Shown one piece after another: positions 1 through 10,501 of a stretch of 64,000 nt of DNA. The DNA is taken from assembly GCF_009389715.1 (NCBI RefSeq), contig NC_052395.1:24167482-24231481 (forward strand). The letters run 5' to 3'. Numbering within the stretch: position 1 is the first letter of the stretch; each line of letters begins with the position of its first letter. The DNA comes from Phoenix dactylifera (lineage: Eukaryota > Streptophyta > Magnoliopsida > Arecales > Arecaceae). Made by a program: the position numbers and the translations under genes. Under the pieces are notes generated by a model. It had not been told where the DNA came from, made no database searches, and was given only the letters and a program-made list of their open reading frames with translations.

Positions 1-103
1 TTTCTTCACTTGAATGCACTAACTCCCTTGAACCTCTTTCTCTTACTTCTCTCTTGAATGATCTTGTGTTGGGTTGGTGAGAAGTTGTTGGAAGGCACTT
101 AAG

Positions 104-120
104 AGCTCCCTTTTATAGCC
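104..120 (-). promoter_or_regulatory. LTR promoter TATA box
   Basis: On the minus strand the sequence GGCTATAAAAGGGAGC sits just downstream of the palindrome array and about 100 bases before the window edge. It is a strong consensus TATA box. Its position matches the U3/R junction of a copia LTR, and the comparable place in the 4028-5982 LTR (near 5188-5200) has a similar AT-rich box. Activity is inferred only. Confidence 0.5.
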
Positions 121-189
121 CAAAAAGCAAATATAGCCGTTAGACACAAAAAAAGAAACGTTTGAAATTCAAACAAACCTGCAAAAAGG

Positions 190-820
190 TGTCAGTTGCA
201 TCCCAGGCGCTCCGGAGACGTCTCCGCTTCAACGCGAGACGTCTCGGCTGTAAGATTTTTCTTTTGACGTTGTTTGGGGTCGACTCGGCGCTTTACGGGG
301 ACGACTCTGATGATGAACTGTTTGAATGCTTGTTTTTCTGTTTTTCTGAGAGGGTCGCCTCGCCACTTTACGGGGACGTCTCGGGATGTTTGCACTTTTT
401 GCATGGGGACGACTCCGCTGCCTCGGGGACGACTCCGCTGTTTTATCTTCGAAAAACAAGTCCTCTGGAATTCTCTGAGAGAGTCGACTCCGCTTTTTCA
501 GGGGACGTCTCCGCTACCTTATCATCGAAAAAGACATCCTCTGGAATACCCTGAGAGAGTCGACTCCGCTACCTCGGGGACGACTCCAGAAGTCTGCTTT
601 TTACTCGCGGGGACGACTCCGCGTCCTGTGGAGACGACTCGCGCGCATCTCTTGAAATCGGCCTTTCTGCCGCCTCTGAGAGAGTCGACTCCGCCTCTGA
701 GAGAGTCGACTCCGACCCTGCGAGACGCCTCGCCAGATGCCGGCGACGTCTCCTGACGTGCCAGTTCTTCCTGTTTGTGCCAGAGACGTCTCTGAGACAA
801 CCCGGAGACGTCTCAGCTGT
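190..820. repeat. Palindrome array in LTR U3 (GAGACGTCTC-type words)
   Basis: Roughly 20 copies of related 8-12 base words occur: GAGACGTCTC (a perfect palindrome, once as the 12-mer GGAGACGTCTCC), GAGTCGACTCC and the hybrid GGGGACGACTCCG. They are separated by irregular unique spacers. The array occupies the U3 part of the minus-strand LTR at 1-1003. All frames stay fairly open only because the repeated word lacks stops; no protein is indicated. Confidence 0.7.
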
Positions 821-1149
821 CCCTGATCTATTTTCTTCAACTAAAAAATTCTTCAATAAATCCTTAAAAATTATGGGAACTTGCCTAGACATTTCTTAAC
901 AATATTATTAATTAATCACCTGAAATTCTCAAATAAATTGTTAAGATAAATGGAATTATACTCTAGTGTTTTGTATTTATCAAAATCCATTAGGGGGTCA
1001 ACAGTAATAAAGCTTGAGTAAAGGGACCAAACAAATATAGTTGAGGGCCTTTATGTAATAAATCTTTCCTATAAGGATTAAATACAAATTACAGAATATC
1101 CTTTTGAAAAATAATATACTGCCAAAGGCTTAACTGCAAAATTCCATTT

Positions 1150-2060
1150 ATTGACCAAATGGGTTCGGATTTTGAGTTCCAGGTTTCACGTTCGGGTTCG
1201 GGTTCTGGGTTCGGATCTGAACTGGGCCCAAGTTTGGCCTGCAATGGATAGGGCCCAATGGCCCATCAAACTGCCCACGACCCATAGTGGGCCTTCTTCC
1301 TCACCGAGCTCCCCATGGACAGGGGAGATGGAGACCGAAAGGAGGAAGAATGGGCCGGCTGGGGGGTCAGCCTAAGCGGCCGAGGGCTGTTGCCCGGTCG
1401 ACGGCCGGCGAATGCAGTGGCGGCCGGCGGCTGCTGCGGCGACGGACGTCGAAGGAAAACCTAGTGATCTCGGTTTAGGGCCAAAGCAAAGAAAAGAAAT
1501 CAAGCATGTTCCGGCTAGATCGAAGAGCAAAAAGGAAAGTGGGCTTACCGGCAGTCGACTGAGGTGGCAGATCTCGGCCAGGGGAGGCTTGATCCGACGG
1601 TCAAGCGGCGGCGGCTGCGTTCGAAACCGAGAGGAAGGAGATCTCGAAACAAGGGAGGCTCAGGTGGTGGTGGTGGTTGGCCGAGGCGGCTCACCGGCGA
1701 CTTGGGAAGCGGGAGCAAAGGAAGGAGAGGGAGAGGAGAGGGAGGAGAGGAAGAGGAGGAGGCTTAGAGGGTAGGGAGGAGGGCTTGGAGGCGAGGGGGG
1801 GTTGTTATCACCCCTCTCATAATGGCTCTCCGCCGCGAAGATCGAGGCAGTCGAGCGAAATCCGCGACCGCGGATCGACTGCAGATTAGCTGGAGGGGGT
1901 GCCGCGGGATACCTTTGGTGCCCTCGCCCCGATCGTCCCCGAAAGAGCCGGAGAGGATCGCAAATTGCGATCCTCTGTTCCGCTCTTCCCAAAAGGGGAA
2001 CGGGACTGAAGTCGACAGGTGCTACCGGCTTCAGCCCGTATCTCCCACAGAATGATGCCC
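1150..2060. repeat. GC-rich block, probable old LTR fragment
   Basis: About 900 bases of GC-rich sequence with repeated GGCCCA/GGGCC words and GGGTTCGGGTTC runs, bounded by AT-rich DNA. It resembles in style the GC-rich half of the LTR-like insertion at 60469-63261 (both have GGGCC-rich text followed by CGGCGG-rich text), so an old gypsy-type LTR piece is the likeliest source. I see no convincing gene: the open frames are short and overlap on both strands. Confidence 0.3.
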
Positions 2061-2088
2061 CAGGAAATACCAGAATCTTGTGTTCTTT

Positions 2089-2207
2089 TTTTTTCTTTTT
2101 TTTTGATTTAATGTGTTAATCATACAATGTGTATATAAATACATCCAATAAAATCAGAAAATACAAACTCACGGAGTGCCTGACGCAACTCTTCCTCTCC
2201 TGAGGCA
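2089..2207 (-). mobile_element. 119-bp 5'-truncated LINE tail with 15-bp target-site duplication
   Basis: Minus-strand sequence ends in a short poly-A (poly-T at about 2089-2104) and encodes the same last residues (..LRQALREFVFSDFIG..) as the C-termini of the longer LINEs at 16236-16430 and 27700-27789. It is flanked by an exact 15-base direct repeat, AATCTTGTGTTCTTT, at 2074-2088 and 2208-2222. This is an extreme 5' truncation of the RNase-H-bearing L1 family of this genome. The intact duplication argues for a fairly recent insertion. Confidence 0.85.
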
Positions 2208-2648
2208 AATCTTGTGTTCTTTCCTTGTGAAATTTTATCTACTTACCAGGTCACTAGCAGGTTAACAATGAGTGATCATTGGACTAATAAAGTTATGTAA
2301 AGAGACCCTACAAAAATGTCGAAGGTCGTTCTATTCATACAAAACCATGGGCCAATGCCCCTAGCCCATATTGCTCAGCCCGAGCGCCAACTTAGCCAAC
2401 CTGGCCTGGAATTAGAAGCGAGTACCAGCTATTATTTAGTAAAGATAAACGAGAATAGTCCAGATCTCATTGCAGCTAACGTTGAGGTCACTTCATTCCA
2501 AAATTGAAATATATTACAAAATGGCTGAGCGGTTTTTTCTTTTTTTTTCTCGTGATGATAAGGTAACCATCCATCCTTTATTAAATGCTAATGAAGAAAA
2601 TGGTACAATAGAGGTAAAAACAAGTAAGTCCGCTGCTGCTCTCAAGCA

Positions 2649-2815
2649 GGAGAAAAAATTCTCTGCACCGGTGCATGCAACCAATCACAGCCAATCATTC
2701 CTATGAGCCCCAATCATCTTGCGCTTATTTCGGTGCTCCATTACAGAAATGAACGACTGCGATACATGTCGCGCACAACACATGCTGCATGCGGTGTAAT
2801 GAATAATTTCTCCCG
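2649..2815. mobile_element. Candidate MITE, 167 bp
   Basis: The left end GGAGAAAAAATTCTCTGCAC and the reverse complement of the right end (CGGGAGAAATTATTCATTAC) share about 20 alignable bases, forming imperfect terminal inverted repeats. The 5-mer AAGCA flanks both sides (2644-2648 and 2816-2820). It has no coding capacity. The class is not certain; a Mutator-like or other non-autonomous DNA element is possible. Confidence 0.4.
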
Positions 2816-3879
2816 AAGCAGTGAAAGTTTTAGGTGAATCAAATTCACCGGTGAGCCAATGGATCGGTACAACTATGAACCAACACAGACAAACATGCCT
2901 ATTTCTCTCTGGTTTCTTTTTTGTTCATTTTTGTGCATGTTGTTTCATGGGTGGCCCTGGTGGCGTTCCGCTGAATTCTTTCCAACCTCCTACGCTGTCC
3001 CACCACTTAGCTGCTTCTCCAACCAAGCCCCACGCCGGAAGAGAAGGGAGACGAGGCCAAGACTGACACCAGGCGGACTCCTTTCCTTATATGCATCCTG
3101 GTGGAGAGTGGAAGCCTCATACTAACCACTATGCTTAGAGATTTCCCGTGTCCAACGCCTTTGCCTTCGAGGTTTGTCTGCACTATTTTCTCTTGACCTT
3201 TGCATATCCAAGTAATGTCACACAATGTGAAGAGCAGCAAGATCCGTGTGTCCAACAGGTTTCTTAGGGGTTGCTTGGATCTGCGGTTATAGCTGCCAAA
3301 GTAAAGGTGACAAGGTAAAGTGGAAGTTGAGAATAATAATTAATAAAGGCTCATGAGGAGTGTTTGCATAGACTAATGGTCTAGAAACTTTATTAATTAA
3401 GCACCTCTATCTTATTTGCAGTAACAAACAAAATTATGCATGTGTGAAGGATGGGGGTTGTATCTTTTGCAAGAAATAATGATTCGCCTTCCTCCATATG
3501 AATCCACCATGGATCATGCTATAGTCGCTTCAAGACCTATATAGTTGGATAAATGGAGGAGCTCATATTGTTTTGAGAGCCGTGCAGAGGTCATCCAGTA
3601 GTCAACATTGTGAAAGAATATCAATCATCCTTTTGCTCAAAAATACAACCCAAACTTTTATATTTGCTCATAGGTGTTGAGAATCATTGTTTATCCTACT
3701 TATGTTAAGATTCTATATTTCTAGTTTTATTCTACTTAGTTATTCCTCCTAGAATAATTATCCTTATTCTTTTAATAGTTATCAAGTCTTATTTTTTAGC
3801 GGGTATTGATTTTTGAATTTGATTAGAAATCAAACATCCCACCCACATAATGTTGACATGTTTTCTTTAGTGTGGCGTG

Positions 3880-3900
3880 AAGAGAGAGAGAGAGAGAGAG
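3880..3900. repeat. (AG)n microsatellite
   Basis: Ten perfect AG dinucleotide repeats in an AT-rich intergenic setting. Confidence 0.9.
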
Positions 3901-4027
3901 TTGCCCTTCTTGATGAGGAGTGAAAGAGAACCCTTTTGTATGGCTTAATTTTTTAAATAAATATTGTTTCTTTCTCCTAATTAGTTTTCTTCCATCATCT
4001 CTTTTCTATTTTTTCTTTGGTATTTAT

Positions 4028-5982
4028 TGTGGAGTGATTGATTAAAACCCTATTTGATTTTGATGAGCTCAAAGCATTTGAGTATATCTTTTGTTTACTA
4101 ATGAATTCAATTGAGTGTTTCAGTGAAAATCTTGTCTAAGTGTCTCTAGATTTGGTTCAAGATAGTTTGGATAAGTTAAGAAGTCAATTTGAACCAAAGT
4201 TTGAGACTCGAGTCGACTCCAGAATATTACGAGTCGACTCCAAGCGTATCAGAATCACTGGCACGGGCTCGAGTCGACTCCGGATCATTACGAGTCGACT
4301 CCGACTGAGAACAGACAGACGAACAGAAAGCATCAACTCAAAACCTGTCAGCGAGTCGACTCCTGAAGTGCGCGAGTCGACTCCGATGCTTACCGAGTCG
4401 ACTCCGGAGTAATATGAGTCGACTCCAAGGAGTTACAGACAGAAAAGTCAGAGAGCGATTTTCGACCCTGAGATTCGAGTCGACTCCTGTGGAACGCGAG
4501 TCGACTCCGATGGTTGGCAGGTCGACTCCAAAGAAAGCGAGAGTCGACTCTCAGTGGTTCACAAGGCAAAAGTCAGAGAGCAGTTTTCGGACGCTGAGAT
4601 TCGAGTCGACTCCCGCAATGCGCGAGTCGACTCCGAGACAGCGCGATCCCAAAAAGACAGAAGACCAAATTATTGTCTCTAAGAGCCGAGTCGACTCCCA
4701 GACAGCTCGAGTCGACTCCAAGGCAGAAGGGTATGTTTCGGAAACTGAGAGCCGAGTCGACTCTGGAACAGTCCGAGTCGACTCCAAGACTGGACGAGGC
4801 GAATGACAGAAGATCGGGAGTTCGGGCTCTGAGCGCCGAGTCGACTCCCAGGACTGTCGAGTCGACTCGAGTGGGCCAAGTTGAAAATTAGCTCCATGGA
4901 CTTCATGGGATGAGCCGACTCCGAGAATGCCAAGTCAGCTCCAGAAGTTGGCGAGTCGACTCCAGGTTAAGTCGAGTCGACTCCCAGTCGAGGAGTTCAC
5001 TTTAATTCAAATCCGGAACAGTTGCCGAGCCGACTCCAGAAAAGCATGAGTCGACTCCCGCTACAGCCGAGTCGACTCCAGATCGCGCGAGTCGACTCCG
5101 ACCCCCAACGGACATATTGTCAGGTTGTGCAGAGTGTGCAGAACGGGCAGAAAAAGGTGTCTAACGGCTAGTTTCCGTGGGGGATGGGTTAAATAGCCAC
5201 AGAGGACTGTAGCAAGGCAGAGAACTACCATTCCATTCAAAAAGATCAAGCATTCATTCTCTGCAAGTGGTTTTTCAATGAAAAGAGGGAAGAGCGCCAT
5301 TAACTCCTTCCAACCACATCTTCCCAACATTGAAAGAGATCTCCTCCTGCCTTCAAGTCGTCCAGAATTTCAAGAGGAGACCCGAAGTTCAAGAAGCCCT
5401 TTCTCTTCTCCAACTTAAACGCGTTTGAGGGCTCTTAACTTTGCTTTTATTAATATTGCTGTATATTTGCTTTTGAGAAGCTCTGTTTTTCTGTTTGTCC
5501 TCATTATTAGCATATTGTCTTAGCTTGGTTCAATCGGGGGATTGAATCAAGGGTGTAGAGGTTGGTTGGTGAGCCTAGGTTAAAACCAACGTGTAAGGGT
5601 TCGATTGTGATCCCGGAAAAACAATCGAGGTGGTTCTAGTCGGTGAGCCAGAGAAAACCGACCGAGTTCGTTGTGAGCTCGTAAAACAACAAGTTTGGTT
5701 GTGAGCTTGTAAAACAACCGACTGTAATCCAGGGGGTTATAGTGAATTCCCAAGTGAGACTTGGGGAGTGGACGTAGGAGCAAGGGTTAGCTCCGAACCA
5801 CTATAAAAACCTTGTGTTTGTGATTGTTTGTTCCTTTCTCTTACTCTCATCTCACTCACAGCACATAGCAACTAACTAATCATCTTGCTAAAGTCTTAAT
5901 TAGTCTTCCACAAATATTTTAGTTGCAAATTATTTTAAAAATCCAATTCACCCCCCCTCTTGGGTTGTCTATCTGGGCAACA
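4028..5982 (+). mobile_element. Solo LTR of a copia element (SIRE/Maximus-like), 1955 bp
   Basis: The unit starts TGTGGAGTGATTGATTAAAACCC and ends CTCTTGGGTTGTCTATCTGGGCAACA, both typical of long copia LTRs. It is flanked by near-identical 5-base repeats (4023-4027 and 5983-5987), so it looks like a solo LTR left by LTR-LTR recombination. No primer-binding site or pol sequence follows. Parts in order: AT-rich head, palindrome array (4205-5100), TATA-like box and leader (about 5188-5420), a segment of short duplicated phrases built on GTAAAACAAC (5580-5730), and a C-tract tail. Confidence 0.75.
4205..5100. repeat. Array of about 25 GAGTCGACTC palindromes in LTR U3
   Basis: By eye I count about 25 copies of GTCGACT, nearly all inside the 10-base palindrome GAGTCGACTC followed by C. 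Many come in pairs about 20-25 bases apart, followed by a longer unique spacer that itself recurs in diverged form (for example the repeated phrase with CAGAGAGC..TTTTCG near 4445 and 4575). The word is present on both strands by symmetry. No coding function is indicated; see findings. Confidence 0.85.
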
Positions 5983-6309
5983 TTTGTTCTACATCTTGGG
6001 CTGGCACGGTTCATCTACTCCGCGTAACGTGCCGTTCTACAATAGGTATACCACCATTTTGGATTTCCATCCACAAACAATCTTGTCTTGCGGTCGACCC
6101 AATTCTCTTTCTTTCCCAGCCGGCCCTCTCTTTCATGCTTGTAAAGCAACCTACGGTGCAAACAACCTTCCACCCCATACTGATATAATATATATGTATG
6201 TATGTATGTATCATGGGTGACAATTTTTAGCAGAGCATGATCGGCTAGACTTGATATGCCATTCAACTGGATTGCCCTAGCTGAAGGAAAGATGATGCAG
6301 GCAAGATGG
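5983..6309. other. Short intergenic stretch
   Basis: Nothing recognised except a short ATGT microsatellite near 6190-6210. It separates the solo LTR from the 3' end of the next LINE. Confidence 0.5.
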
Positions 6310-6609
6310 GTTTTTTTTCAGTACTACGGCGGCTTACACACACCGAGTGTGGATGCAGCCAATAAAATCAGAAAACAAAGAACTACATAAAGGTCCTGGC
6401 ACAACCCCGCTATCCATCCATACAAAGCCTCCAGAGTGGTGAGCTGCAAAGGAAGCAACCTAGTCAGCAGCACCGTTGGCTTCCCTATAGATGTGCATGG
6501 CCAGGTGGGAGTCGCACTCCCCCAGTAGTCTATGAATCTCGTGGATCAGCGGCCAGTCCTCAGCTATGCGTCCTCGACCTCGAATCCACTCGATCATCGT
6601 GGCCGAATC

Positions 6610-8935
6610 TGTTGGAAACCTGCCCATGCCGCAGAAAATAAAAAAATTTCAGATGGCAGCGGAAGAGGCATGCGCGGGATCGACGTTCATCTCATGAACG
6701 TTGTTCAAAAACCGTTCGTAGATAGATTAGGATTAAAAACTTTTAAACCATTAGGAAGATTAGATCTTCATTTTGTGCGGGTAGATGATCACCGCAAACT
6801 GAAGTTCGTGGTTTTAGGATGAAGGTTCGCTTGAAGCCGCACACGCGTCCGGCCTCTACGAGTATCCACACGAAGTAGAGATCCGATCAAAGCTTCCTTG
6901 TCTCCCCGGGGTGCTAGCTCCCTTGCAGAGACAACTTTGGATGGCTGATTTTCTCCCTTTGAATCAACCCTTGATTGTGCTTGGGAGGAGGAAGAAGAAG
7001 GAGGGATCTGGATGAAGAACCAAAGGCTAGACCCAGCCTTTTCTTTTCCTTGCGTTGGAAGAAGGAAGGGAAGGGGAGGAGGCCGCCAAGGCCTTCTTCT
7101 TTTTCTTCCTTGCTTGCGGCTGAAGACCAAAGGGAGGAAGGCGGGCCACGGCTTGGAGAGGAAGAGGGCTTCAATGAATGCCCTAGGGTGCCGCCCACTT
7201 CTCCTTTTAAAGGCATGAATGAACCCTTGATCTTTTTCCAAGAGGGGCGTCAGCCCCTCTTGTGTTGCCGCACCAAGGAGGAAAAGGAGGAGGGGCGTAC
7301 GCCCCTCCTTCTTGGTTAACCTAATCCTAAGGAGGATTAGGAAGGCCACTTATGGTTAGGTCCTAATCTAATTAGGCTTAGACCAAAGGTAAACCAATTT
7401 TGGATTTAATCAATGCTAATCCTAATCCAATTAGACCTTGAATGAACCATGACTTAATTGAACTCTTCAATCCTAACCCAATTAGGAGTCATCTTGATTC
7501 ATTAGATTAATAATTAATTAGAAATTAAGAGATTCTAATCTAATTAGAATTTGTTCAATTTTAGTCCTAATCTAATCAGGACTCTAATTTGAATCCGAAG
7601 TCTTAATCTGATTAGGACTTCTAGAAATTCTACTCTAAGTAAGAATCCAAATTGAATTCAAAATCCTAATCTAATTAGGATTGTAGGAATCCTACTCTAA
7701 GTAGGACTCCCAGTCCTAGTCCAAGTAGGATTCCCAGTCCTAATCCAATTAGGATTCTAGAAATCCTACTCCAAGTAAGATTCCTGTTTTAAGTCCAATT
7801 AATCAATTCCCATTGTTCCTTCTTCAACTGATTATCAATCGAATTGATTACTCGTGATTCATAATCACTTTTCAACCATCGGATCGGTCAATATCTCTAG
7901 TGTGTGTGACCCCATAGGTTCTATTCTGACTGGTAGTGAGATATATTGCGATTTCTATCACAATATCATTGAAAACTCCTTTCATTGGGTTGGAACGATT
8001 CCAACTCAACTCATTAGGGTTTATCGATCATCGAGATATTTCCTGTGAGTCTCACCATCCACCAGTGACACCTAGCAGCATGTAGTAGCCACCCAACAGA
8101 ATGGAATGATGAACCTCTAGGTGCAGTTATCGTATGATACAGTCCTATTATCGTGGATCCCTACAGGACGGAGGTCATGGACAACTCGTCAAACCCCATC
8201 GTCTGTCATATGTCAAGATTTATTCGACTTAAATTCGAGAGTGGAAAACTCTTTCTCCACTATTTTTACTGCCCCGGCCGAGGTCTTACGAACTCAGTCT
8301 TATAAATCACATAGGATCTCTCTTTATCTACCAAGGTCGATAGATTCCATATAGGTGCATACCCTACTCCTACAGTGAACCTATTGCAGCCAATCTACAC
8401 TGCATGAATCCGTATGTCTAGAAATCATGTATACGTGCAGTCAAACTACAATAACCTCACTGTGAGTAGCCGAAGCACCGCAGGTCAAAGGACTAGTCAC
8501 ACTACTGCAACATCAAGCAAGTCACTGACGAGTGGATAGATATCCAAGTGACTTCTTGTCTTGGTCATGCTCAGTACCCTTATTCTTTAACAAGCACCTA
8601 CACTACTACTTCAGTGTTCCAACATCGTGGACTCGAGTCTCGTCCATCCTCAAGGAAAGTAATGTGTGCACTATCGAATCGATCACCGTCCTCGTGATGA
8701 TCCATCGATCAGGAGCATTTAGAAATCAATCACCAATGATACATGGCTCAAATTCTCAACTCTTGAGAATATGCATCATCATCTTATTAATTTTTTGGAC
8801 AATTCATAGACACATAAACAATATGAATGAAAAAGATGCCTTTTATTTATTCAATAATAAATAGTCAAGTACAAAATTATGTCCTAGAATTAACAATGTG
8901 TCAGCCAGATTGGCTTTTAGGGCATATATCTAACA
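6610..8935 (-). mobile_element. Angela-like copia solo LTR, 2326 bp, inserted in a LINE
   Basis: The unit is bounded by TG..CA ends and a perfect 5-base target-site duplication GAATC (6605-6609 and 8936-8940). On the minus strand it begins TGTTAGATATATGCCCTAAA, closely resembling the start of grass Angela LTRs (ATATGCCCTAGAGGCAATAA), and has an AATAAATAAA poly-A-type region just inside. The middle (7340-7800) is a run of degenerate CCTAATCTAATTAGGA phrases. Because only one LTR is present, it looks like a solo LTR. The exact duplication makes it younger than the LINE it interrupts. Confidence 0.8.
7330..7800. repeat. CCTAATC(C/T)AATTAGGA short-phrase repeat within LTR
   Basis: About 15 degenerate copies of a partly palindromic phrase (CCTAATCNAATTAGGA and CCTACTCNAAGTAGGA variants) occur at irregular 25-40 base spacing inside the Angela-like LTR. 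Each copy can form a short stem. This is another example in this window of an LTR rich in short palindromes. Confidence 0.6.
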
Positions 8936-10501
8936 GAATCCTCCTCAAGAATAATGCGGTTCGTGCCCAGTGTCCGCCGCGCATAAGAGTCACCCTCCCA
9001 TGCAGCTTGAACCCCGGCGCACACCACTGACGAGTCAAAGATCCGTCGGCCCCCTGCCACAACTAGTCTAGCATCATGGTCCCAAATTACGAATCTCATA
9101 CCTCCGCTGCTCCCGTCTTCGGTCACACTGCCATCGAAGTTCACCTTAAGAAAACCAGAAGTTGGGGGCACTCAGGAAGCAAGCACCGTCCTGGATGCTG
9201 CAAGAGACAGGAGTGACAGTGATCTCCGCCGCGTGCAAGAGAGCTCTGGTCACCACCGCCCTCGAGTGAGGACTAACTCCCTCGAAGACTCGGACATTCA
9301 TATCCGGCTAACAGTGGTAGGCCCAATAGGTAGCACGAGTCCCCCTCTCCTCTCTGGCAGATCCCCGTGTTGAGGCCTTCAAGAACCGCAAGAAATCCTC
9401 AGTGGACATCCACCTCTGCCACTGAACAGGATGGGTCGAGGCAGCACACTATATCTGACTAACCCGTGGACACTCAAAAAGGGCATGGTTGATGGACTCC
9501 TTCACACCTGGGCAAGACACGCAGGCTGTGGGGATCCTCACCCCCACCGCCCCAGCACAACTCTGGTAGGCAAGCATCCTCAGGCCACTTTCCAGATGAG
9601 CAGAGCGACACGAGGATAGATGCGCATCCTCTAGATCCATCTACCATCAATCTACCGAGTCATCAGAGCCCCCCGACCAACCTCGAAAGGTTTCGGGTGC
9701 TCACCACCGACCTTCAGGTCATGCTCCAAACCCTCCTATCTGCTGGTGCCTCCTCCGAAATCGGCACAGATAGAATCCGCTCAGCAAGTTGCTCCCCGAA
9801 CATGTGCCTAACAAGCTCCTCGTCCCACTGCCGCTCCCCTCGAGCAAATGGCTCGCAAACTCTACGGCTCTCTAGCCACTCGTGGTCGATCATAGTAGGC
9901 CAGTCCTGCAGTGCAACCTCAGATAGCCATCTGTCCCCCAAGATACTGACCGTCCGGCCACCTCCTATCTCCTATCTGATCTCTAACAGCACTATCGGGG
10001 CACAAGCACAGATCTCACGCCATATGAAGGATGATCTTCGTCCAGTACGCATGGCAGGCTGGAGGATAGTGTCTCCATACTTTGCCCTCAGCAGAGTGCC
10101 CCAAAAACTCCTCAGCTCTAGGAAAAACCTGATTGCTTATTTGGTCATAAATATCTTTCTGCGCTCGATCAATGAGTGTACTCCCAACACACCTCGGCTG
10201 GTCGGCTAACAAATGGTTAGTTGCATTCCATGAAACAAGGAATTTTTACTTGTTGAAGCAAAGAAGTGGGAATCAAAATAAATAAAATGTCACTTATTCA
10301 ATGCGTTTAATACACAAACGCTCAGATACGGAAATAGATCGCTAAAGGGGGCAGAGGACCAATAATCCCTCCCCCCCATTTTTTGGTACAAGACCAATAA
10401 TCCCCTTGAATAACCTTGGAATCCATGGAGTGGATTAATTTCCAGTATTATTAAAACAAGTTCAGTTCCGTAAACCTGAAACATTTTGCAACCCAGGCGG
10501 C

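Larger units (their letters stand above)
1..1003 (-). mobile_element. Long copia-type LTR (SIRE/Maximus-like), cut by window edge
   Basis: Read on the minus strand, the block opens with TGTTGACCCCCTA at 1003, a typical LTR start, and contains a TATA box near 111-117 followed by the transcript leader that runs off the window. About 190-820 is a dense array of short palindromic words (GAGACGTCTC, GTCGACTC and GACGACTCC variants). The plan is the same as in the LTR at 4028-5982: AT-rich 5' part, palindrome array, then a TATA-bearing promoter. The family assignment rests on this architecture. No internal region is visible, so I cannot say whether the element is whole outside the window. It codes for nothing here. 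Confidence 0.65.
2223..4027. other. Intergenic, no gene seen
   Basis: I see no supported coding sequence. The stretch holds a MITE-like candidate (2649-2815) and an (AG)n tract (3880-3900). The text from about 3260 (GGGGTTGCTTGGATC) looks like a degraded DNA-transposon end, but I could not find a partner end. Confidence 0.5.
6310..10215 (-). mobile_element. 5'-truncated LINE (L1 with RNase H), split by an LTR insertion
   Basis: On the minus strand, 10212 down to 8936 and then 6609 down to 6318 form one LINE. In order it has a linker (MGDRWLSEVALQDWP.., 9941-9714), a zf-RVT segment (..AGAVGVRIPTACVSCPGVKE.., about 9640-9449) and an RNase H domain (..GFLKVNFDGSV.., about 9171-8930) that continues across the LTR into 6609-6345. 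The 3' end is a poly-T at 6310-6317. Reverse transcriptase and endonuclease are absent (5' truncation near 10215). The reading frame is broken by frameshifts between these segments, so it is an old copy. An Angela-like LTR sits inside it at 6610-8935. Confidence 0.75.

Noticed and set aside
1287-1992. Overlapping GC-rich open frames
   Set aside because: They are low-complexity Gly/Arg/Pro-rich on both strands without domain, start context or splice evidence.
4140-4806. Open frames with repeated ESTP/RVDS residues
   Set aside because: They arise because the 10-base palindrome array lacks stop codons in several frames on both strands. There are no gene signals, and the sequence is an LTR.
4205-5100. 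Possible CRISPR array
   Set aside because: The repeat word is only about 10 bases, spacing is irregular, the spacers are related to each other, and the context is a plant LTR.
6789-7349. 186-residue minus-strand open frame
   Set aside because: It lies inside the Angela-like LTR in a purine-rich stretch open in several frames, with no recognisable domain.
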